DNA of 64,000 nt from Syngnathus acus (GCF_901709675.1 NC_051105.1:8986104-9050103), one strand, 5' to 3'; counted from the first letter of the stretch, positions 22,549 to 37,100 are shown. Numbers and translations: made by a program. The notes: generated from the sequence alone by a model not told the origin.

Positions 22549-24649
22549 CTGTTGAAAGACGCAAAGAGAACAGATAATTTAGGACTGGCTCATCTACACA
22601 AAGGAAGAATTTCTTTAATTCTTTTTCCAAAGTTGAATGAGTCCGAATCGTATACACCTTGTCCAAAATAAAGCTCCACTTCTCACTGTTATTCATCGTA
22701 GTGAATTTACTGTAGATTCTGTGACTTGACAAGAAAAAAAACTTGAATGTCATACTGTCAGTGGAACACACCTGAAAAAAGAAGAGGACCTAGACTTGAC
22801 CCTTGAGGCACAGTGCAACAGTGCAGCTCAGCCCAATTATAAACAAGTCTTCCCCAAAACACAATGTTAAAAGGTTAACAAGTTGTTTTACTGCACGACT
22901 CCATTTATTACAGCCTTTCGCCCTCTCTTTCATTTATGGTATTTTTATGCTCCCTGGATGCATCAGAGTAAGCATTGTGCTGTAGCAGGCAGTCAGCCGT
23001 CAACAGGCTGGAGTTAAAAGGCCTGCGAGATTTGAAAATTCCTTTTCTGCCAAGCTCACTGTCTGCCAAGACAATGCAATGCTTCCCTGTCCCTCGGCAA
23101 CCCTCCATCCTGCTCTACCTTTGCTGGAAATCTCAGCAGACAGCAATGCTCCTCCTCCGCTTCTGTCAGCGTATGTCCATTCTTTCCCCTCGCTTTATCT
23201 GGCCCGGCCTTTATCGGCCATCATCGCACCTCCTCTATTCTCTCCGTCGAGCAGAATCCACCCACCTTGCCCTCCTGTGGATCAACCCCACTGCCATCAA
23301 TCAGCCTCTATTCTCCTCTAGAGGGAGATTGGGATCAGTATCCTCCTCCTTTTCTTCCTTCAATGTCTACTCCGCCCATGTTTCCTCCATCTTTATCTCT
23401 TCTCTTGTGAGATCCTTGCTTTCTTCCTTCCTTTATACAGCATTTCTTTTTCATGTGTTCATCGGCCTTATTTCTAAGAATAATAATCACGGCAAAGAAC
23501 TGTAAACCGTCACCCCCGATGACACGAGAGGTCTTCTGGCTGATCCATCTTTAATGTGGACTACTAACACAGACGATTCAGTTTTGGACAATCACATAAT
23601 TCTTTCCTTATCCAGCGTGTACAATATACTATAGCCTGGAGATGGGATTTATTTTAGAGTTGCGATATTAATATACAAGCCATGAATTTCTGCTAATTTC
23701 CTCTCCAAGCATCGCACCTTGCCGATTAAACTCCCAGAATCCTTTTTCAGAATGCACAGTACAAATAGCACGCTCCCCATCCATACAAAGATTACAGTGA
23801 TGCTCCGTAAATCTAAATGACAGCTCAATGGCGTTTTAATTAAAGGGGAATAAGTCAAATCAAACTTTAATTTAAGGCAAATATTACTTTGTAATTACTG
23901 TCCGTGAATCAGCGGTAAAGATGAAGCAGATGATCCACGAGCTATTCATTTGATTATCTATTGTACACTTTGACTCTGAACAGATACATATTAAATACCG
24001 CGAGGATCCTCCAGAGTCAGGTATTAACAAGTTTTGGCATTGCACGTCAATCACAGTAATATTGCACACACAGACAGTAGATGTTGGGAAAGCTACTTGG
24101 GAAATGTGGTGAGCTAAGCTTTTGGGCAAACACGGATATGTCCTTTATGTCTGTTTGGTGAGATCTTATAGTAAGTCTATTCTGTATTTTTCTACATCAG
24201 GGGTGTCAAACTCTTTTTGTCGCGGGCCGCATTGTAGTCATAGTTTCCCTCGGAGGGCCATTATGACTGTCAACGTCTTCTATATACATATATATAAACA
24301 GTTTAAAAAGATGAATGGTAATAAAAAATTGCTAGCAATAAAAAAAAAGTGAAGACAGTTTGTAATTTTAGTAATGACACAAAATTTGTCTTCGCGGGCC
24401 ACATAAAATGATGTTGCGGGCCATATCTGAGTTTGACACCAATGTTCTCCATACTCATTGCATTTGAGGATTAGAAATTCCGGTAGCTTGTGTGGACACG
24501 ACCACGCATTCACGAAATTAACTTCCCAACTCAAAATCTAGTTGATTTTGGAAACGGCGACGAAATGACAACACTTACGATACTGACGAATGTCCTTCAA
24601 CTACTTATGTTGACACTTTGCAAGTATTAGGATGTTACAGCATACTTAC
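22549..24649 (-). other. epha6 intron 4
   Basis: About 2.1 kb between exons 4 and 5. It contains one complete hAT-like MITE (24198-24444). The pyrimidine-rich stretch at about 23120-23460 reads as purine-rich on the transcript and shows no recognised coding content. Confidence 0.85.
24198..24444 (+). mobile_element. hAT-like MITE with 8-bp target duplication
   Basis: The left end is CAGGGGTGTCAAACTC and the right end GAGTTTGACACCAATG, an imperfect inverted repeat. The flanks are TTCTACAT (24190-24197) and TTCTCCAT (24445-24452), a 7-of-8 match that fits the 8-bp duplication made by hAT transposases. The interior has CGCGGGCCGC, TTTCCCTCGGAGGGCC and CTTCGCGGGCCACATAA. No protein is encoded. 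Two other partial copies occur at 28094 and 61214. Confidence 0.82.
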
Positions 24650-24805
24650 GCGTGCAAGCCATAGTTGGGGGATCTTTTCCAGCCCTGAAGTACCCCACTT
24701 CACATCGGCAGACTGCGGCACCTTCTCCATAGCTGAAACTATTAAGTGGGCACTTTGAACACTTGATGTTTCCAGCAAAAGCCTTGTAGAAGCCTGGTTG
24801 GCATG
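24650..24805 (-). CDS. epha6: EphA6 exon 4: EGF-like cysteine-rich module
   Basis: This 156-bp exon encodes about residues 270-321. The acceptor is GTCCCACTCAG|CATGCC and the donor ACGC|GTAAGT, both phase 1. The product reads ACQPGFYKAFAGNIKCSKCP and continues through a VCRCEVGYFRAGKDPP segment to MACTR. Its six cysteines match the EGF-like/TNFR-like repeat of Eph receptors, which is involved in receptor clustering. The length is the canonical Eph exon 4 length. The joint with exon 3 rebuilds CIACQPG, parallel to CHACRPG in the human protein. Confidence 0.97.
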
Positions 24806-25429
24806 CTGAGTGGGACAAAAACAAAAAAATACAAGGTGGTCAGTGAAATCTGACAAAAAGCCAAAACAACTTGCTCAATCCAACAAGCTGGCAAATCACA
24901 ACTTGAGATGAACGTTCAATTAAGTTATTTTCAACATTGTCGTTTGAAGGGCAGTTAATTACTGTAACAAAAACGCACACACATGATTGTCCCACAATGA
25001 TTAGTGTCATGGCGTACGGCATGCCAAGGTTGCTGACATCATTAACCTCTTACACCACTGTGTACTTGAGTCACAATCTGTCCGTCAAGCCCGACCTCCT
25101 CCATCCTTTTGACTCTGTCAGCCTAATGGGACACCTCGTGTCGACCTTTTCTTTTAAACCCTTGTAACAACATTCTGCCTCAATTTGTCTGGTCAGAGCC
25201 AGACTCTACTCCAGGGCCACAGTGGTGCTACGCTAGGGCGGACAATGCATCAAGTAAGAACTCACACAAACATGCTTTCATGAATACGTACACCCACATA
25301 CCATGCTGCAATTGCACACAAAGCTCAGATTGCTAGACGAGAAATGCATACATTGAAAACGAAGAAAAAAAAAACACAAAATAGGCTCCAAGGATGATAA
25401 AATAATTGCAGCACAGTAACAATGGTGCA

Positions 25430-25613
25430 ATGCTCAACTGGGGTCTATCAAGGACCAAAAGGGTCAACGGTTCAAATCCCAGCTCTGACTCGGCTGTCAA
25501 AGGGTCCTTGGGGAAAACATTGAGCCTTAAATTGCTGCCAGGTTATCATTGTCAATGACAACCTGCTCTCAAGAGCCTTACCTGGTTGAATGAAAAATAA
25601 ATAAATAACAATA
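25430..25613 (+). repeat. Degenerate tRNA-derived SINE with AAAT tail
   Basis: A B-box-like GGTTCAAATCC at 25469-25479 is followed by CAGCTCTGACTCGGC and GGGTCCTTGGGG. It ends TTACCTGGTTGAATGAAAAA with an AAATAAATAAATAA tail. This architecture is typical of older fish tRNA SINEs. Boundaries are approximate and no clear target duplication is seen. Confidence 0.55.
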
Positions 25614-28093
25614 ACACTAAGACAGGCCCTGCATTTAACTGTGTGAAAGGAGACTTACTATCACATACAAAAGCTTAGTCTGTGCCATCAATATTGAAAG
25701 ACTATGCAACAAACTAAAAATAGCTCATGATTTTTGTTTTATGAAATATTACTTCTCATTCCTCTCAAGACTTCAATATAACTTTTGTTTGCTCATGGCA
25801 AATCATAATGCTTTAAGAATGATGTTTTTGTATTACCATTTGTGTATTGTCATAAAATCTGAAATTCTAATTACCGTAGTCACTCTTGACACGTCTTGGT
25901 GCCCATAAAAACAAATTTGAGAGTAAAGGCACACCTCAGTAGTTTTTTTTCAGTGCCCACAGCAGGGTTGGAGTAGCACGGCGCAAAGGAAGGTTTGAGT
26001 TCATTTTCTCCTTGCTGTTTTAAAATGTCTAACATTGCCATCTCTTGTTGTCATTCAGAAATCACTCCGTTGCTCTCTCAAATTGCATGCGCCAAGATCG
26101 TCTCCTGCCTGAATTGAAAATTTGTCATCCCCCAAAAAAATAAAATAAATAATTAAACCATAAACATTTTTCAATATGAATGCGCCAGGCACACAGGTCC
26201 AAACATAGATTGTCTTATCTGTGTGGGAACAGATCGGACCGTCAGGTTACAAAACGAGGCTCTTGACAGATGAATAAAATAACTTTTAAATTTTAGAGGG
26301 CAGCTTCACACATCTTGGAAGTGGGCACAGTCGAGCTGGGTTCAAGAAAATGGTTTTCTGACTCACTGGACTTTGGGGCCATAGTCAACCGTTGGCCCTC
26401 GGCTCAAGGTTAATGGGATCTGGAAGTCATCCAGAACATCCTCACAGCACTAAGTCGTGGACCGTAAGAGTTGCGAGTTATTCCATTTGGTGTCGGGTAG
26501 AAACACAGGAGCATGAGTAAGGCCATCACTTAATTACTTATTTGGAAATTGTACCCAAATGAATGGCAAATATTTGACATGGAAGAAATTGTTTAAACCC
26601 ATAAAAGCATTTATACATTTGGAATCCAGGACAGTTTATTTATTTACCACCCAGTTCAGTGAAAAAAACAAACCTCATTATTCTTTTTTTGACATGCACG
26701 TAGGTGGTATTGATTTTCTTGGCAGAAACAAGAAGAAGCATTCTTCCCACGTTGTGAAACTGATGATTTTATTGTTTCTAGAAAGTCACATTTTTATACA
26801 TTTGAACAAAATCACTTCCAACCCAGTCTTGTATGATGCCTGGTAAATTGCATGCATAATATGCAGCTTTGCCGTTAGCATGAACAGTCTTTGCAGCCGA
26901 TGGGTGGTGAATTCTTCTCCCGGGCGGTCGGCGAAGGAGAACAATTCCAAGAGGAGCACAATTCTGCAGCATTTACTTGCAGAACCACATCAACAAATGT
27001 TGCAGAATAGTTCAGCTCTTGAAATCAAAAGCAGTGTGGTGACGAGGCGATGCAAATGATGATAAAACTCAACTCAAAAGTATACAAAACTAATATGAAA
27101 TGTCATTTTCATTTGTCCATTTCGACTTCAGGCAATAATTAGGCACACCAGATACAGTACCCCACCGGTATCTAGCAATCGGGCTATTCTGATTTTGCAA
27201 AACACGATTCTATTTAAACAAGAGCAAATCCCCTTTAATTATCTCTAAGCTAGAGCAAAATGATTTTTGGTTGAATCTGTTTTGGTATGCTTCCAGGGGC
27301 TTTTGCGGTATCAAGCCTATAAACCCACAAGATGATGAAATATCTCTCATATTCTAAAGAATCTCTTGAGGAGTGGCACTCCAACCAACCCTTTAATAGT
27401 TTTTCATGCAATCAGGACCGATGCCCTCAATGACTGTGCCTCCCTGCTACTCCCCCCCTCCCCTCCCCATCTTCATTAACCGATGAGAGTGCAAGCTCTG
27501 ATTTGCACTTGAGGATTACTTTGGCTCCCAACACATCTCGACTGAGGTGTTGGGAATGGTGTTATTCAATTTGTGGAAAAAAAAAAAAGTTGGCCAACTT
27601 CAACTCTGTATGAATATTAATGTCATTTGTTAGCTGTAATAATACAGCTTAAAAAGTGACATCCAGAATTGTCTTTTCATCCCACATAACGTGCTCATGT
27701 GAATGAAAAACGTATTTGTGCATCACATCAAATATTTGTGCTTGTTTTTGGTTGCTGCCTTCATACCTCACCGTTTTCCCCGGCTCGTTCATTCAAGTGT
27801 CTATCATGACTTACTCTGCAAAGTGCCTGGTGATCACAAGGCAAGTAAATGAGTATTGAACCAGTGTCTTGGTTTGTTGGGATGGATGAGGACGGGTAAA
27901 GGACACAAACAGCAGCCACAAGCCGAAAGCACAATCTGGTCGATATTCAATTGGACAGTGACACAATTTGGAATAATTTTGGATCTTTGCACACCCACGA
28001 CGGCTTTGAAAGTAAAACAAAAGGACGTAATTAAGATATAGTTCATCAAATCCGTTCAGAAAATGTATTCTACCGTACAAAAATTAGGATTAT

Positions 28094-28309
28094 CGTAATC
28101 ATAGTTTCCCTCGGAGGGCTTTTATGATTTTTAACGTCTTCTATACACGGTGTAGGCTACAAAACAAACTAATGAATAACGCGTTTTTTTTTTTAAAGTG
28201 AATACAATTTGTAATTGTAGTAATCATACAAAGTCCATGCAGAATTTGTCGTCGCGGGCCACATAACATGATGTGGTGGGCCGTCCCGGCCTTGAGTTTG
28301 ACACATTTG
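28094..28309 (+). mobile_element. Truncated hAT-like MITE, second copy
   Basis: The segment from TAATCATAGTTTCCCTCGG to GAGTTTGACACATTTG matches the element at 24198-24444 (shared GTTTCCCTCGGAGGGC, TAACGTCTTCTATA and GTCGCGGGCCACATAA). The left terminal part with GGGGTGTCAAACTC is missing. It is a 5'-truncated, non-autonomous copy with no coding capacity. Confidence 0.75.
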
Positions 28310-31300
28310 GTCTAAAGTATCATGTTCAGATGTGACAGGGCAATGTGTTTAAAACACAAACAAAAAAAAGATACCAACAATATGAATTATTTGTGGTACA
28401 GCATGTCAACTGCATTAACATTAATTAACAACTGATTATAGCATTAATAAATGAATATATCAACTGCTCAATAGGCTACCTTTAAGTCACAGTTAAACAT
28501 TTTGACTAAAAATAATAGAAATGTCATGCAGCACTCATTACATTACATTAAAGTTTGCTGATATACCGTCTGGCATGCTGGTGTAGTTTCACACTTGCTT
28601 TTAGTGCAAAAACAATTGCGTCATAAACCATAAGACACTGTGTGTTCGTATCCAACAGCGTAATCGTCACACGGCTTATCCACACCATTGGACAAATTAA
28701 CACATCCTCTTCCCGAGAAATTCTACTCCACTGTTAATAATTTCAACAACAGTTTGACATAGGCGATGTGAATTTACAACTTTGGTTTAAAATGCGCCAC
28801 CGTTTCATCTGGCCATAGTTTTGTAATCTTGATTCATACTGCTAATTTTCACCGGTTTAATAAGGCTACAATCTTGTTGTATGGTGGTTTGTTGAATTTA
28901 ATGGCGCTTGGCTAAGGTATAATGGTTGCAGGCTCATTATTGGAAAGGTAAGCGAGGCAATAAGCTATTTTAATTCTGCTAATTTAAAAAAAGAAACAGT
29001 GTTCACAAGGATAATCACAGCTAATTATCTCTGCCATTGACTTCTCTGAGAGTGTAAGCGACTCTATAAAAAATTCAAGTGGTCACATATAGAGCTCCAG
29101 CCACCAGAATATAACAGTTTAATACACGTTTAATCTCACTAAATAAGTTAATAACTTAATACTACAAAGTGAGATATTACAAGTAAATCATTAATACAGC
29201 CAATTTTAGTGTTTTTTTATGCATCCAAATAACCCTTTGCTAAATCAACACACCCACAAGCACATTCACAAACGTGTGCCTATCTGCAGAAGAGTCAACG
29301 CCGCCTGACGATCGCTTTGGGATGGATCGTAAGAAGGAGTTTTTACAACACTGTCTGGGTGTTTGAAAGCCCTGACCTGTTGCTCAAATGTATGACTAAA
29401 AGCCCAAAATGAAAAATGCTATAAATCTACTGCTAATTGTTGGAGGTGGATGACACAACCAATGCGCCATTGTGATCAAGGGAATCCCAGAATAAGAATC
29501 AAAGTAAGAAACAAATTCACACAAATCTCTACTCCTGGTCCTGTAGAGGTGAATAATATTTTATGAAAAAAAAAACTTGAATATAATCCCATAAGTATAT
29601 TTTATGTAACTGAGCCGATTTGTCTTCTGTAATAAAATTAAAGCTTGTCAACTATACAATGGCCTCAACTCAGTTGGGATATTTGGAATCGGAAAAAACA
29701 TTTGGACAGTGAAACAATTAACTTTGACACCATTTTTTTCATGATTCAAAACTTATAACTACATTACACATTCAATCATTAGATGCACAACCTCGAAAAA
29801 ACTCAATCAGCTGCCATTGGAAACGGCGTCAGTATAACTATAACAACACATGTGTACAAAATAATATTATAGAAGCATAACAGTCAAATGAAATAATTGT
29901 GCTGGGAAACACCAAAATATTCCCCAACACATCACTGCAGCAAAATCCAGAAGCGCCATAGTGTTATTGGACCCAGATGCTGAACCGAACCAAATGAAAT
30001 ATCATCCAGCTCCCAATGTCATACGCTAACAATGACATTGACTACATCTTCTCATTTATCTTCGGACTTATTGGATTCTATTAGAGGTAGGCCGACTCAT
30101 TCGCTTGATCTAAATATAAAATTTAATGTGGCTCCTCTCTCATTTAACGTCACGTAAGCGTACACCTTTACACACAGATGAGTAGTCGGTATATTATTTT
30201 CCCCTCTGCTTCTTGTCTGATCTATAGAGTTTAATAGTGTTTAATAAGGCTGACATTACATTGGTATAATCCTACTCTGTCATGCACCGACACACAACCA
30301 ATTCCATTTCCATCGGCTCAGCTGTTTTCTCCGCGCTCTAAAAGCTTATTTCAATGAACAAAACGAAGCTTCAAATATCAATTATGAATGAGTTGATGGA
30401 TACTTCGTTTCCTTGAATCTTTTGGTAGTTGTTCAATATGTTTTTTATTTTTTTTTATTCCTAAAAAGCAATAGAAACCCTACACAGAGGAAAACAATCA
30501 GGTGCTGGCTGTTGAATTGGGTTTGAAATATATCTTATGTGACACCAGACCTGGAACTTTCATTTTTTGGTCTGGTATTTGCTGTTTAGAGCTACTTTAA
30601 TCTGAGAGACGGCACTGTAATATGTCAAATGAAAAAATAACAGGGTCATGAAAACAATCCTCAAACATTCTTTGTTGGTCTGGAGGTACAAAAGCAAGCA
30701 CACTGTACTGTGTCTGTATGTGGAGTAAAAACAAACAATGGGAGAGGGAAGAATGTATGTCCAAGTTAAGACTTTTTTTTTTTTAAACAATATTGTAAGT
30801 CAAATTTTTTATGCTTCTTGTGTAGTTTATTATGCAGCAAAACTTCTTGCTAGAGGGAGGTTTATGGTTTTTGCTACAGTTGAGCTTCCTGCAGTTATTA
30901 GAGGATTTATTATGTTTAGGCTGACATTATGCTTTAATTATTAAATAATTAATGACCACCTTCACACTGTTATTTTCTGCAAAACTCTCATACCTTACCA
31001 AATGAACGTGTGATCATTAATGCTATTTAGAGATTAACAAATTTATGGGATTGCGGAGAAAACTGGAGTATCAAGAGAAAACCAACACAAGCACAGCGAG
31101 AACATGCAATAAATATGAGCAGACTAACCACTTTGAAAATTGACATTTAACCATAATTGCACTTTACCGGCTAACAGTGGCCCAACAGTCGTTCGTAAAC
31201 ATATCATCGTTGGAAAATCTGCTGCTGTCGTCTGCTCCGCTACTGCTTGATTGTTTGTTATGATTTGCGGATTTTCACGTGAACCTGTTGAACGCCGTAC

Positions 31301-33930
31301 TCTTCTCATATCAAGTAAGGTGTGTCGAAATCAATGCAATATTGTGCTTTTGTGGGTTACTCTCAATAATCTTTTGGGCTTAGTCGACAAGCAGCTGTAG
31401 CTTTTACAAATCACACTGTTGTCTCCGATTTATGTAATTAGTTTAGTGTTATTGCGTTCACGTGGAACGGAGGGTGTAAAACGTGTTATTGCTTTTTAAC
31501 TGAACACGGTGGGGAGACAAATGTGTGCAACAAGATCAATAAATCATATCGGAATACATCAGCGTTCCTCCAACTGGAAAATGAACTAGTGGCTGGTCCT
31601 CTGGTTATAATTGAGATTAAGATTGTATTAATATGTGCGGAATCATTTCCATTGTATAACATGTAATGAAGTGTTGTAGTTAATGCATAATTGTATTAAT
31701 TAAATAAAGTGCTAAGTCACTTGGTACGCAAATGTAAGTACTTGCATTTGTGATATTGTGCATGCTTAAAAAGACACCGCCTCAGCATTCAAATTCCAAC
31801 TGCCTTCTTTTCTAATTGTTCATTCATCAGTCCTCATCTTCCAGGATAGTTGATCCACTTGAAAAGCCTCCTGCAGTTCTTTAATCACATTGACCACCAG
31901 CATTCAAATTAAAGCCGTCACCGCCACTGCTGGATACAAATGGTCAGGGCAATGTGTCTTTTAAGCACGTCGACATCAGATAACACATCGGGCCCTACTT
32001 GTGTAATTATTTTGACAACGTTAGCGCCCGTACGTGAAACTAGAAGGCTTTTCTTTTATAAGCAACCATAACTTCACACCGGAGGGCGGGAGGTTTTATT
32101 TGAGTTGAGCGCATTTGTCATATTGCGGCTATGATGTTGTTCAAAGCCTGCATAATACAATCCCGGGATTCCCGAGGGGCTAGAGCTCGCACAGACACTA
32201 CATCAACAAAAATATATTGAAATCAGTTTAACTTGTTCAATGTGCTACTCTCAAATAATTTCACCGAGCCAAAAGCTCCCTCAAGCCAGCCTGTCTCTCC
32301 TTTATATAAACGAGAAAAAAAAGCATATATATTCTGATCTCGAACAAGAGTTCTTCTGTATATCACAGCATCATTAACGATGTTGCTCCGCCTCTAAATA
32401 AAATGCAAATAAATCCCAGTAAAGGGATTTAATTAAGTACATATCTTTGTGTTTCCCTTGCAATTAAACCCCAGCGGAGTCTTCCAGCAGTTCAAACATA
32501 TTAAAAAAATGCCTGATGTGAGTGGATGATGTTAAAAGCCGTTAGCCTAACCACATGCACATGCATTTAAATGCAGTGCAGCAGAAAGCTTATGTGCTCT
32601 TTCAAGTTTTTTTTCTCAAGTGTTTTTGGTATTACGCTTAAATCAAGGAGAATATGTGAATACTTAACTGCTAAATTGGATGAAAGACATTTCATGAAAT
32701 ATATTCTTAAATGTAATACATATAACTGAAAATATCAAATTTTATTATGGCAGTGTTAAATCTGTAATGAATGTAAAATAAAAATAAATCTCAGTAAAGT
32801 GAGAGAAAAATGTCTAATGCCACAGCCTGCAAGTAGGATTAAGTCGGCAATAAAATAAAATAAAAAATTAGTAATAACTGCCTCCACATCATTTGGTAAA
32901 GCTTTGGCAATCCGGCACTGAAATGCTGAACTAAAAAGCTGTTAGCAGGTCCTAAAAGCTGTACAATAAATTTCAGCTAAAGAGTTAGGTCATAAACCTT
33001 TAACATTCTTGTGTTCACAGTTCCTCAAAGTTCTGTGAAGAGAAAAAAAAAAAAAGTTGAAGCAGTTTAATATTCCGCCACTTGTGCGGAAGCAATCCAT
33101 TTGAGCCTCTCCTTTGGAGAGATTGCTGGAGAGGTGTGTTGGAAGCCCACATAATGCCTGTGATTATAACAGGAAATGATCTGACTCTATAGGCAACCTT
33201 GAGCATCTGTCACAAAGTCTGTATTTATTTTCAACGAAAGCCATTTGCAAAAAGCAATCCCAATAGGAGCTGTGCTATCAAGTCTCATTTTCACTGAGGC
33301 AATTAGTGAGCTAGCTGCAATACTGTGTGGTGAAAAGAAGAAATATCAGCTAATATGATAAATGCACAGAAAGATGAATTTCCTTCTTATTGTAATCCAC
33401 GGATACTACTGAGCAGCGTTTTCCAAATATTGCACCCCCGTTCAAGACTTCTTGACAGAGCTGTCAAATTATTCCACCTCTGCAACTGAGAAAAACAATA
33501 TAAAGAGCAAAAAGAATCACTTTAGCAGTTAATTGCATGGCCAGATGGATCTAACAGATTCATTCTCTCGAGCATCCAGTGACACTGACAGCACTATCAG
33601 ACAGACCCATCGGAACACTGTGTGCGTTTTTGTGAGCGTGCGCACACTTGTGTTGGCTGTTGAATCTTCAACTTGGCATATTCTGAATACTCAGACATCA
33701 ATATGATTGCTTAGAAATGAGATAAGAGACGGTTTCATTTTTGCAATGCACAATCCAGTTACTACCGGTTTCGTTCGTGTTGATATTGTGTTGAAGTTAG
33801 TCGCAAATATGTAATGGCACTAAAACACTGATGGGGTGAGCTAAAATGTCAAGAGGCTCGCTGTTACTCTACCGCATGGGCCTATTTCAAAATAAAAGTA
33901 TCAAAGGTTATTACATTGGCATCACTGTTT

Positions 33931-34143
33931 AAGTTGGTGGAGTTTTAATTTTTTTTAAGTTAGCTTTTGCACCAAATAATTTGTCACCAAATTTGATTTA
34001 CAAGTTGGTAAGCGTTTATATTTTTTAAGTTAGCTTTTGCACCAAATACATTTTTCACCAAATTTGATTTACAAGTTGGTAAGCTTTTATTTTTTTAAAG
34101 TTATTTTTTGCACCAAACACATTGTCTCCAAATTTAATTTGAA
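33931..34143. repeat. 71-bp tandem repeat, three copies
   Basis: Units start with AAGTTGGT at 33931, 34002 and 34073. Each carries AAGTTAGCTTTTGCACCAAA (AAGTTATTTTTTGCACCAAA in unit 3), then CACCAAATTTGATTTAC or a variant. Copies 1 and 2 are most alike; the third is more diverged, especially at its end. This is a local minisatellite of unknown role. Confidence 0.88.
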
Positions 34144-37100
34144 AATATGATCTATTTTTTTTCTGAGTATAGTGTCACAATAGATGCATTTTAACAAATG
34201 TGTTATTTGTAAATAAGTGCTTGGCACTGTCAGACTTTTTACTAAAAAAAACAAAAAAACATCCAACCTGGCAAAATATGCGAGGTGCGGATGATTATTT
34301 TGTAACAGGATTTTTTTTTTTTTTTGGAGCATAAAAAAGCACATTAAAAAGCACAGCAGTAGCACATTTTTCCCACTCACAGTGCCATTTTGTTAACACT
34401 GGCTGACTGAAAGGAGGTAAAAGAAAAACTGCGATAGACCCACAGTGGCCAGTTAAGTGGCCTTTCCAGTGAGTCTGCAACTGCATGTGCGACCGTGTGT
34501 ATCAGAGACATCAAACAGGCAGCGCTCGGGGTACAGAGATTTTAGTCTGCCACCCTGGGGTCTTCTGGTGGCCTGCAGCTCACATAATGTTAATCGCTGC
34601 CCATGATCCTGTCCTGCTACTGTTAACACTCACAAGGAAGGAGCATTGTGACTCGCGTGTTTGAAGCTATGCAGTCATGCACAACTGTCTCAGGGGCTGT
34701 ATAAATTTGCAGTCGACAGACTACACATGGCATGTTAAATGTCATGACTGTTTTGCATGGGCTAAAAAAGTGATTTTAGTGGGGAAGGTAGAGAAGGAGC
34801 AATACTAATTGATATATAATTTTACCTCTGTGACAGACAATAAGGACACATCGCTACAAACTCGCATTCAACACACAGTCAGTCACATAATGATAAATAT
34901 ATGAGTCTTCTTTTGGTCTGAGTGACTATTGGCAGTTTCGCTGTCAAAAAAGAAGCCACTCAAGCATTATTACTTGTAAGGAAACATTCCAGATTATTTG
35001 ACTAAGGGTGACATTACAAAGAGTAATGACCACCCATTCAGGTTCATCGCATCAGCTGATTTGTGACAAAGCACCGCTGCCACAAACTGTAAAAACCTTA
35101 CGACGTTTCATAATAGCAACGATATAGGGAATTCATATAAATTATTCTGTGTTAGGAACATAAATACACTGTACATACAACCACTATAAATATATTTACT
35201 CTCCAATGTTTCCATTACTATGCGGCCCCTTGCTGAACGGCTGAACACAATCTGAATACATAAATGGATTGAATTGTTTACACGAGTGAGATTAGGTCTA
35301 TCTGTATCTCACTGTTATCCAACTGCCTTGTAAAGAAACGTATACGATATAAATATTACAGTTTGTGTGCCAATGTTCAAGCCTTACAGAAAAATGGAAT
35401 TCTTTTTTTTTTTTTTACTGTGTTCATGTCCCTAGATGGATACTTGCTGGATCTAAAAGTGGAACGTCAACTCTCAAACAGCTTTAAGATCACAATATGG
35501 ACTTCAACCAACATTTTGGAGTCAATATATGCTGTAAACACGTTAAACGGTCACAAATGTGTGACATTGGCATAGCAGGCTAGGAGTCAGCACACCTCAC
35601 CAAAATTCATTTAAGGCAGCAGCACCTTTGGCTTTGCCATTTTTTTCTGAAAACAAGACAGCGGTAAGCAGATTTCAATTTCTTAAGCAGTTAACGGACA
35701 TCAAGGACATTACTTAACAACGATTGTGCAGTATCCATTCATAATTACGTGATCCATGCAGTCTCTCTACATTTTCCAGTTTGTCTTTTAACCTCCCATC
35801 CTTTCTTCCATCTGACACCAACACTGTTACTTGATCAAGGAAGCTGCCAGGATTAATTCATACAGATATCATCACGTCAATTCTGAGCGTCATTGTTGTG
35901 TTTCTACTTGTGGGGGTTCAGCCAAAGTTCAGGCCTCAATCCAATCCGAGGGGAACGGATTGCCACCGCAGTCTTCTCTAAACCTGACCCACTTTTTGCT
36001 ATCGCTGTTTGCCGCTTTCAATAGCTGGATTAAGTCCATCCACAGTGCGCGTGTATGTGTGTCCCCGTATGTGCAAGTGTGCGCCCCGCAATTCTACCAG
36101 TGTGACTAACAAGCTTGGCAGTTTCATTCCAACAGACTGAGACACCTACAGCTAGTTAAAGCCTTTTGTGCCCTAGGGTCATTTGCTCCATCCCTTCATT
36201 GCTTGCTGTTCAAATACGGACGGATCGGGTGAGGAAGAGTCCGGACGAGTCTCCATATACGTAGGCCAAAATACCATTTTTATTCACAAAGCTCTTAACA
36301 AATTGAATGCATTTAAATAGACTTATTAATAAATAAAAACACGAGGGAAACTATTTTGTACATTGTTTTGTGACCTTAACTAACCAACATATCAACAAAA
36401 TATAAATTGCATTTGCAATTTCAATTTACTGTTTATTTTGTCAAGGGACAAAATACATTGCTCAGGTTTGAGACAGAAAGCTATCTTACAGATGATATTT
36501 GAAAAGGTCACATTTCTGTCCATGGCTTTGCCTACTTTTTGATTCCATTAAGAGTCCTCGGTTAGAGAAAACTCAAAATTTAAAAAATGAAGATCTAATA
36601 AAATACAGGTGATGATAGTGTTTGTCTAAATCATCTCTGAAACTGTCGATATGTGCAATTTTTTTATTCTTCAAATTGTTCCCCTGTGTAACAGTGACAT
36701 TTTCTGAGCAAGTGAGCTTTTTATTTATTGGCTGTAAAAACAAATAGTAAATTTTGGCTTTTGCGAGAAAGTACTTTGTCATTATCGTGGTAATGTGTTT
36801 ATTAAAGTTAAATGTCATCTTTTACAATTTTATAGCTGCTCTAGTAAAAGTAACTCAAATTAAATGCAGCAGCCACTTGACATATCACAAGTCAGAAACA
36901 GTCATCTCATAACGTATAAACGTCAGTAACATGTGAAAGACAAAAATAATTATTTTTATTAGTAACTTGCTCAATACCGCTGTGCATGCATGACAGATTT
37001 TGCGGGAGCAGCAAAAAAATAAAAAGCAGCCTTTGGCTACTGTAGTCTTGTGCTGTTTCATCCAAAATGGAGTCCTGAAATAGCACTATATGGTCCACTT

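Noticed and set aside
22549-22771. Upstream extension of the exon 5 open frame, starting MCSTDSMTFKFFF
   Set aside because: A consensus acceptor at 22549/22548 restores the Eph reading frame with exon 4; the extension is not Eph-like.
22975-23505. 176-codon plus-strand open frame
   Set aside because: It is Ser/Leu/Phe-rich, pyrimidine-biased intron sequence with no domain or splice context, inside epha6 intron 4.
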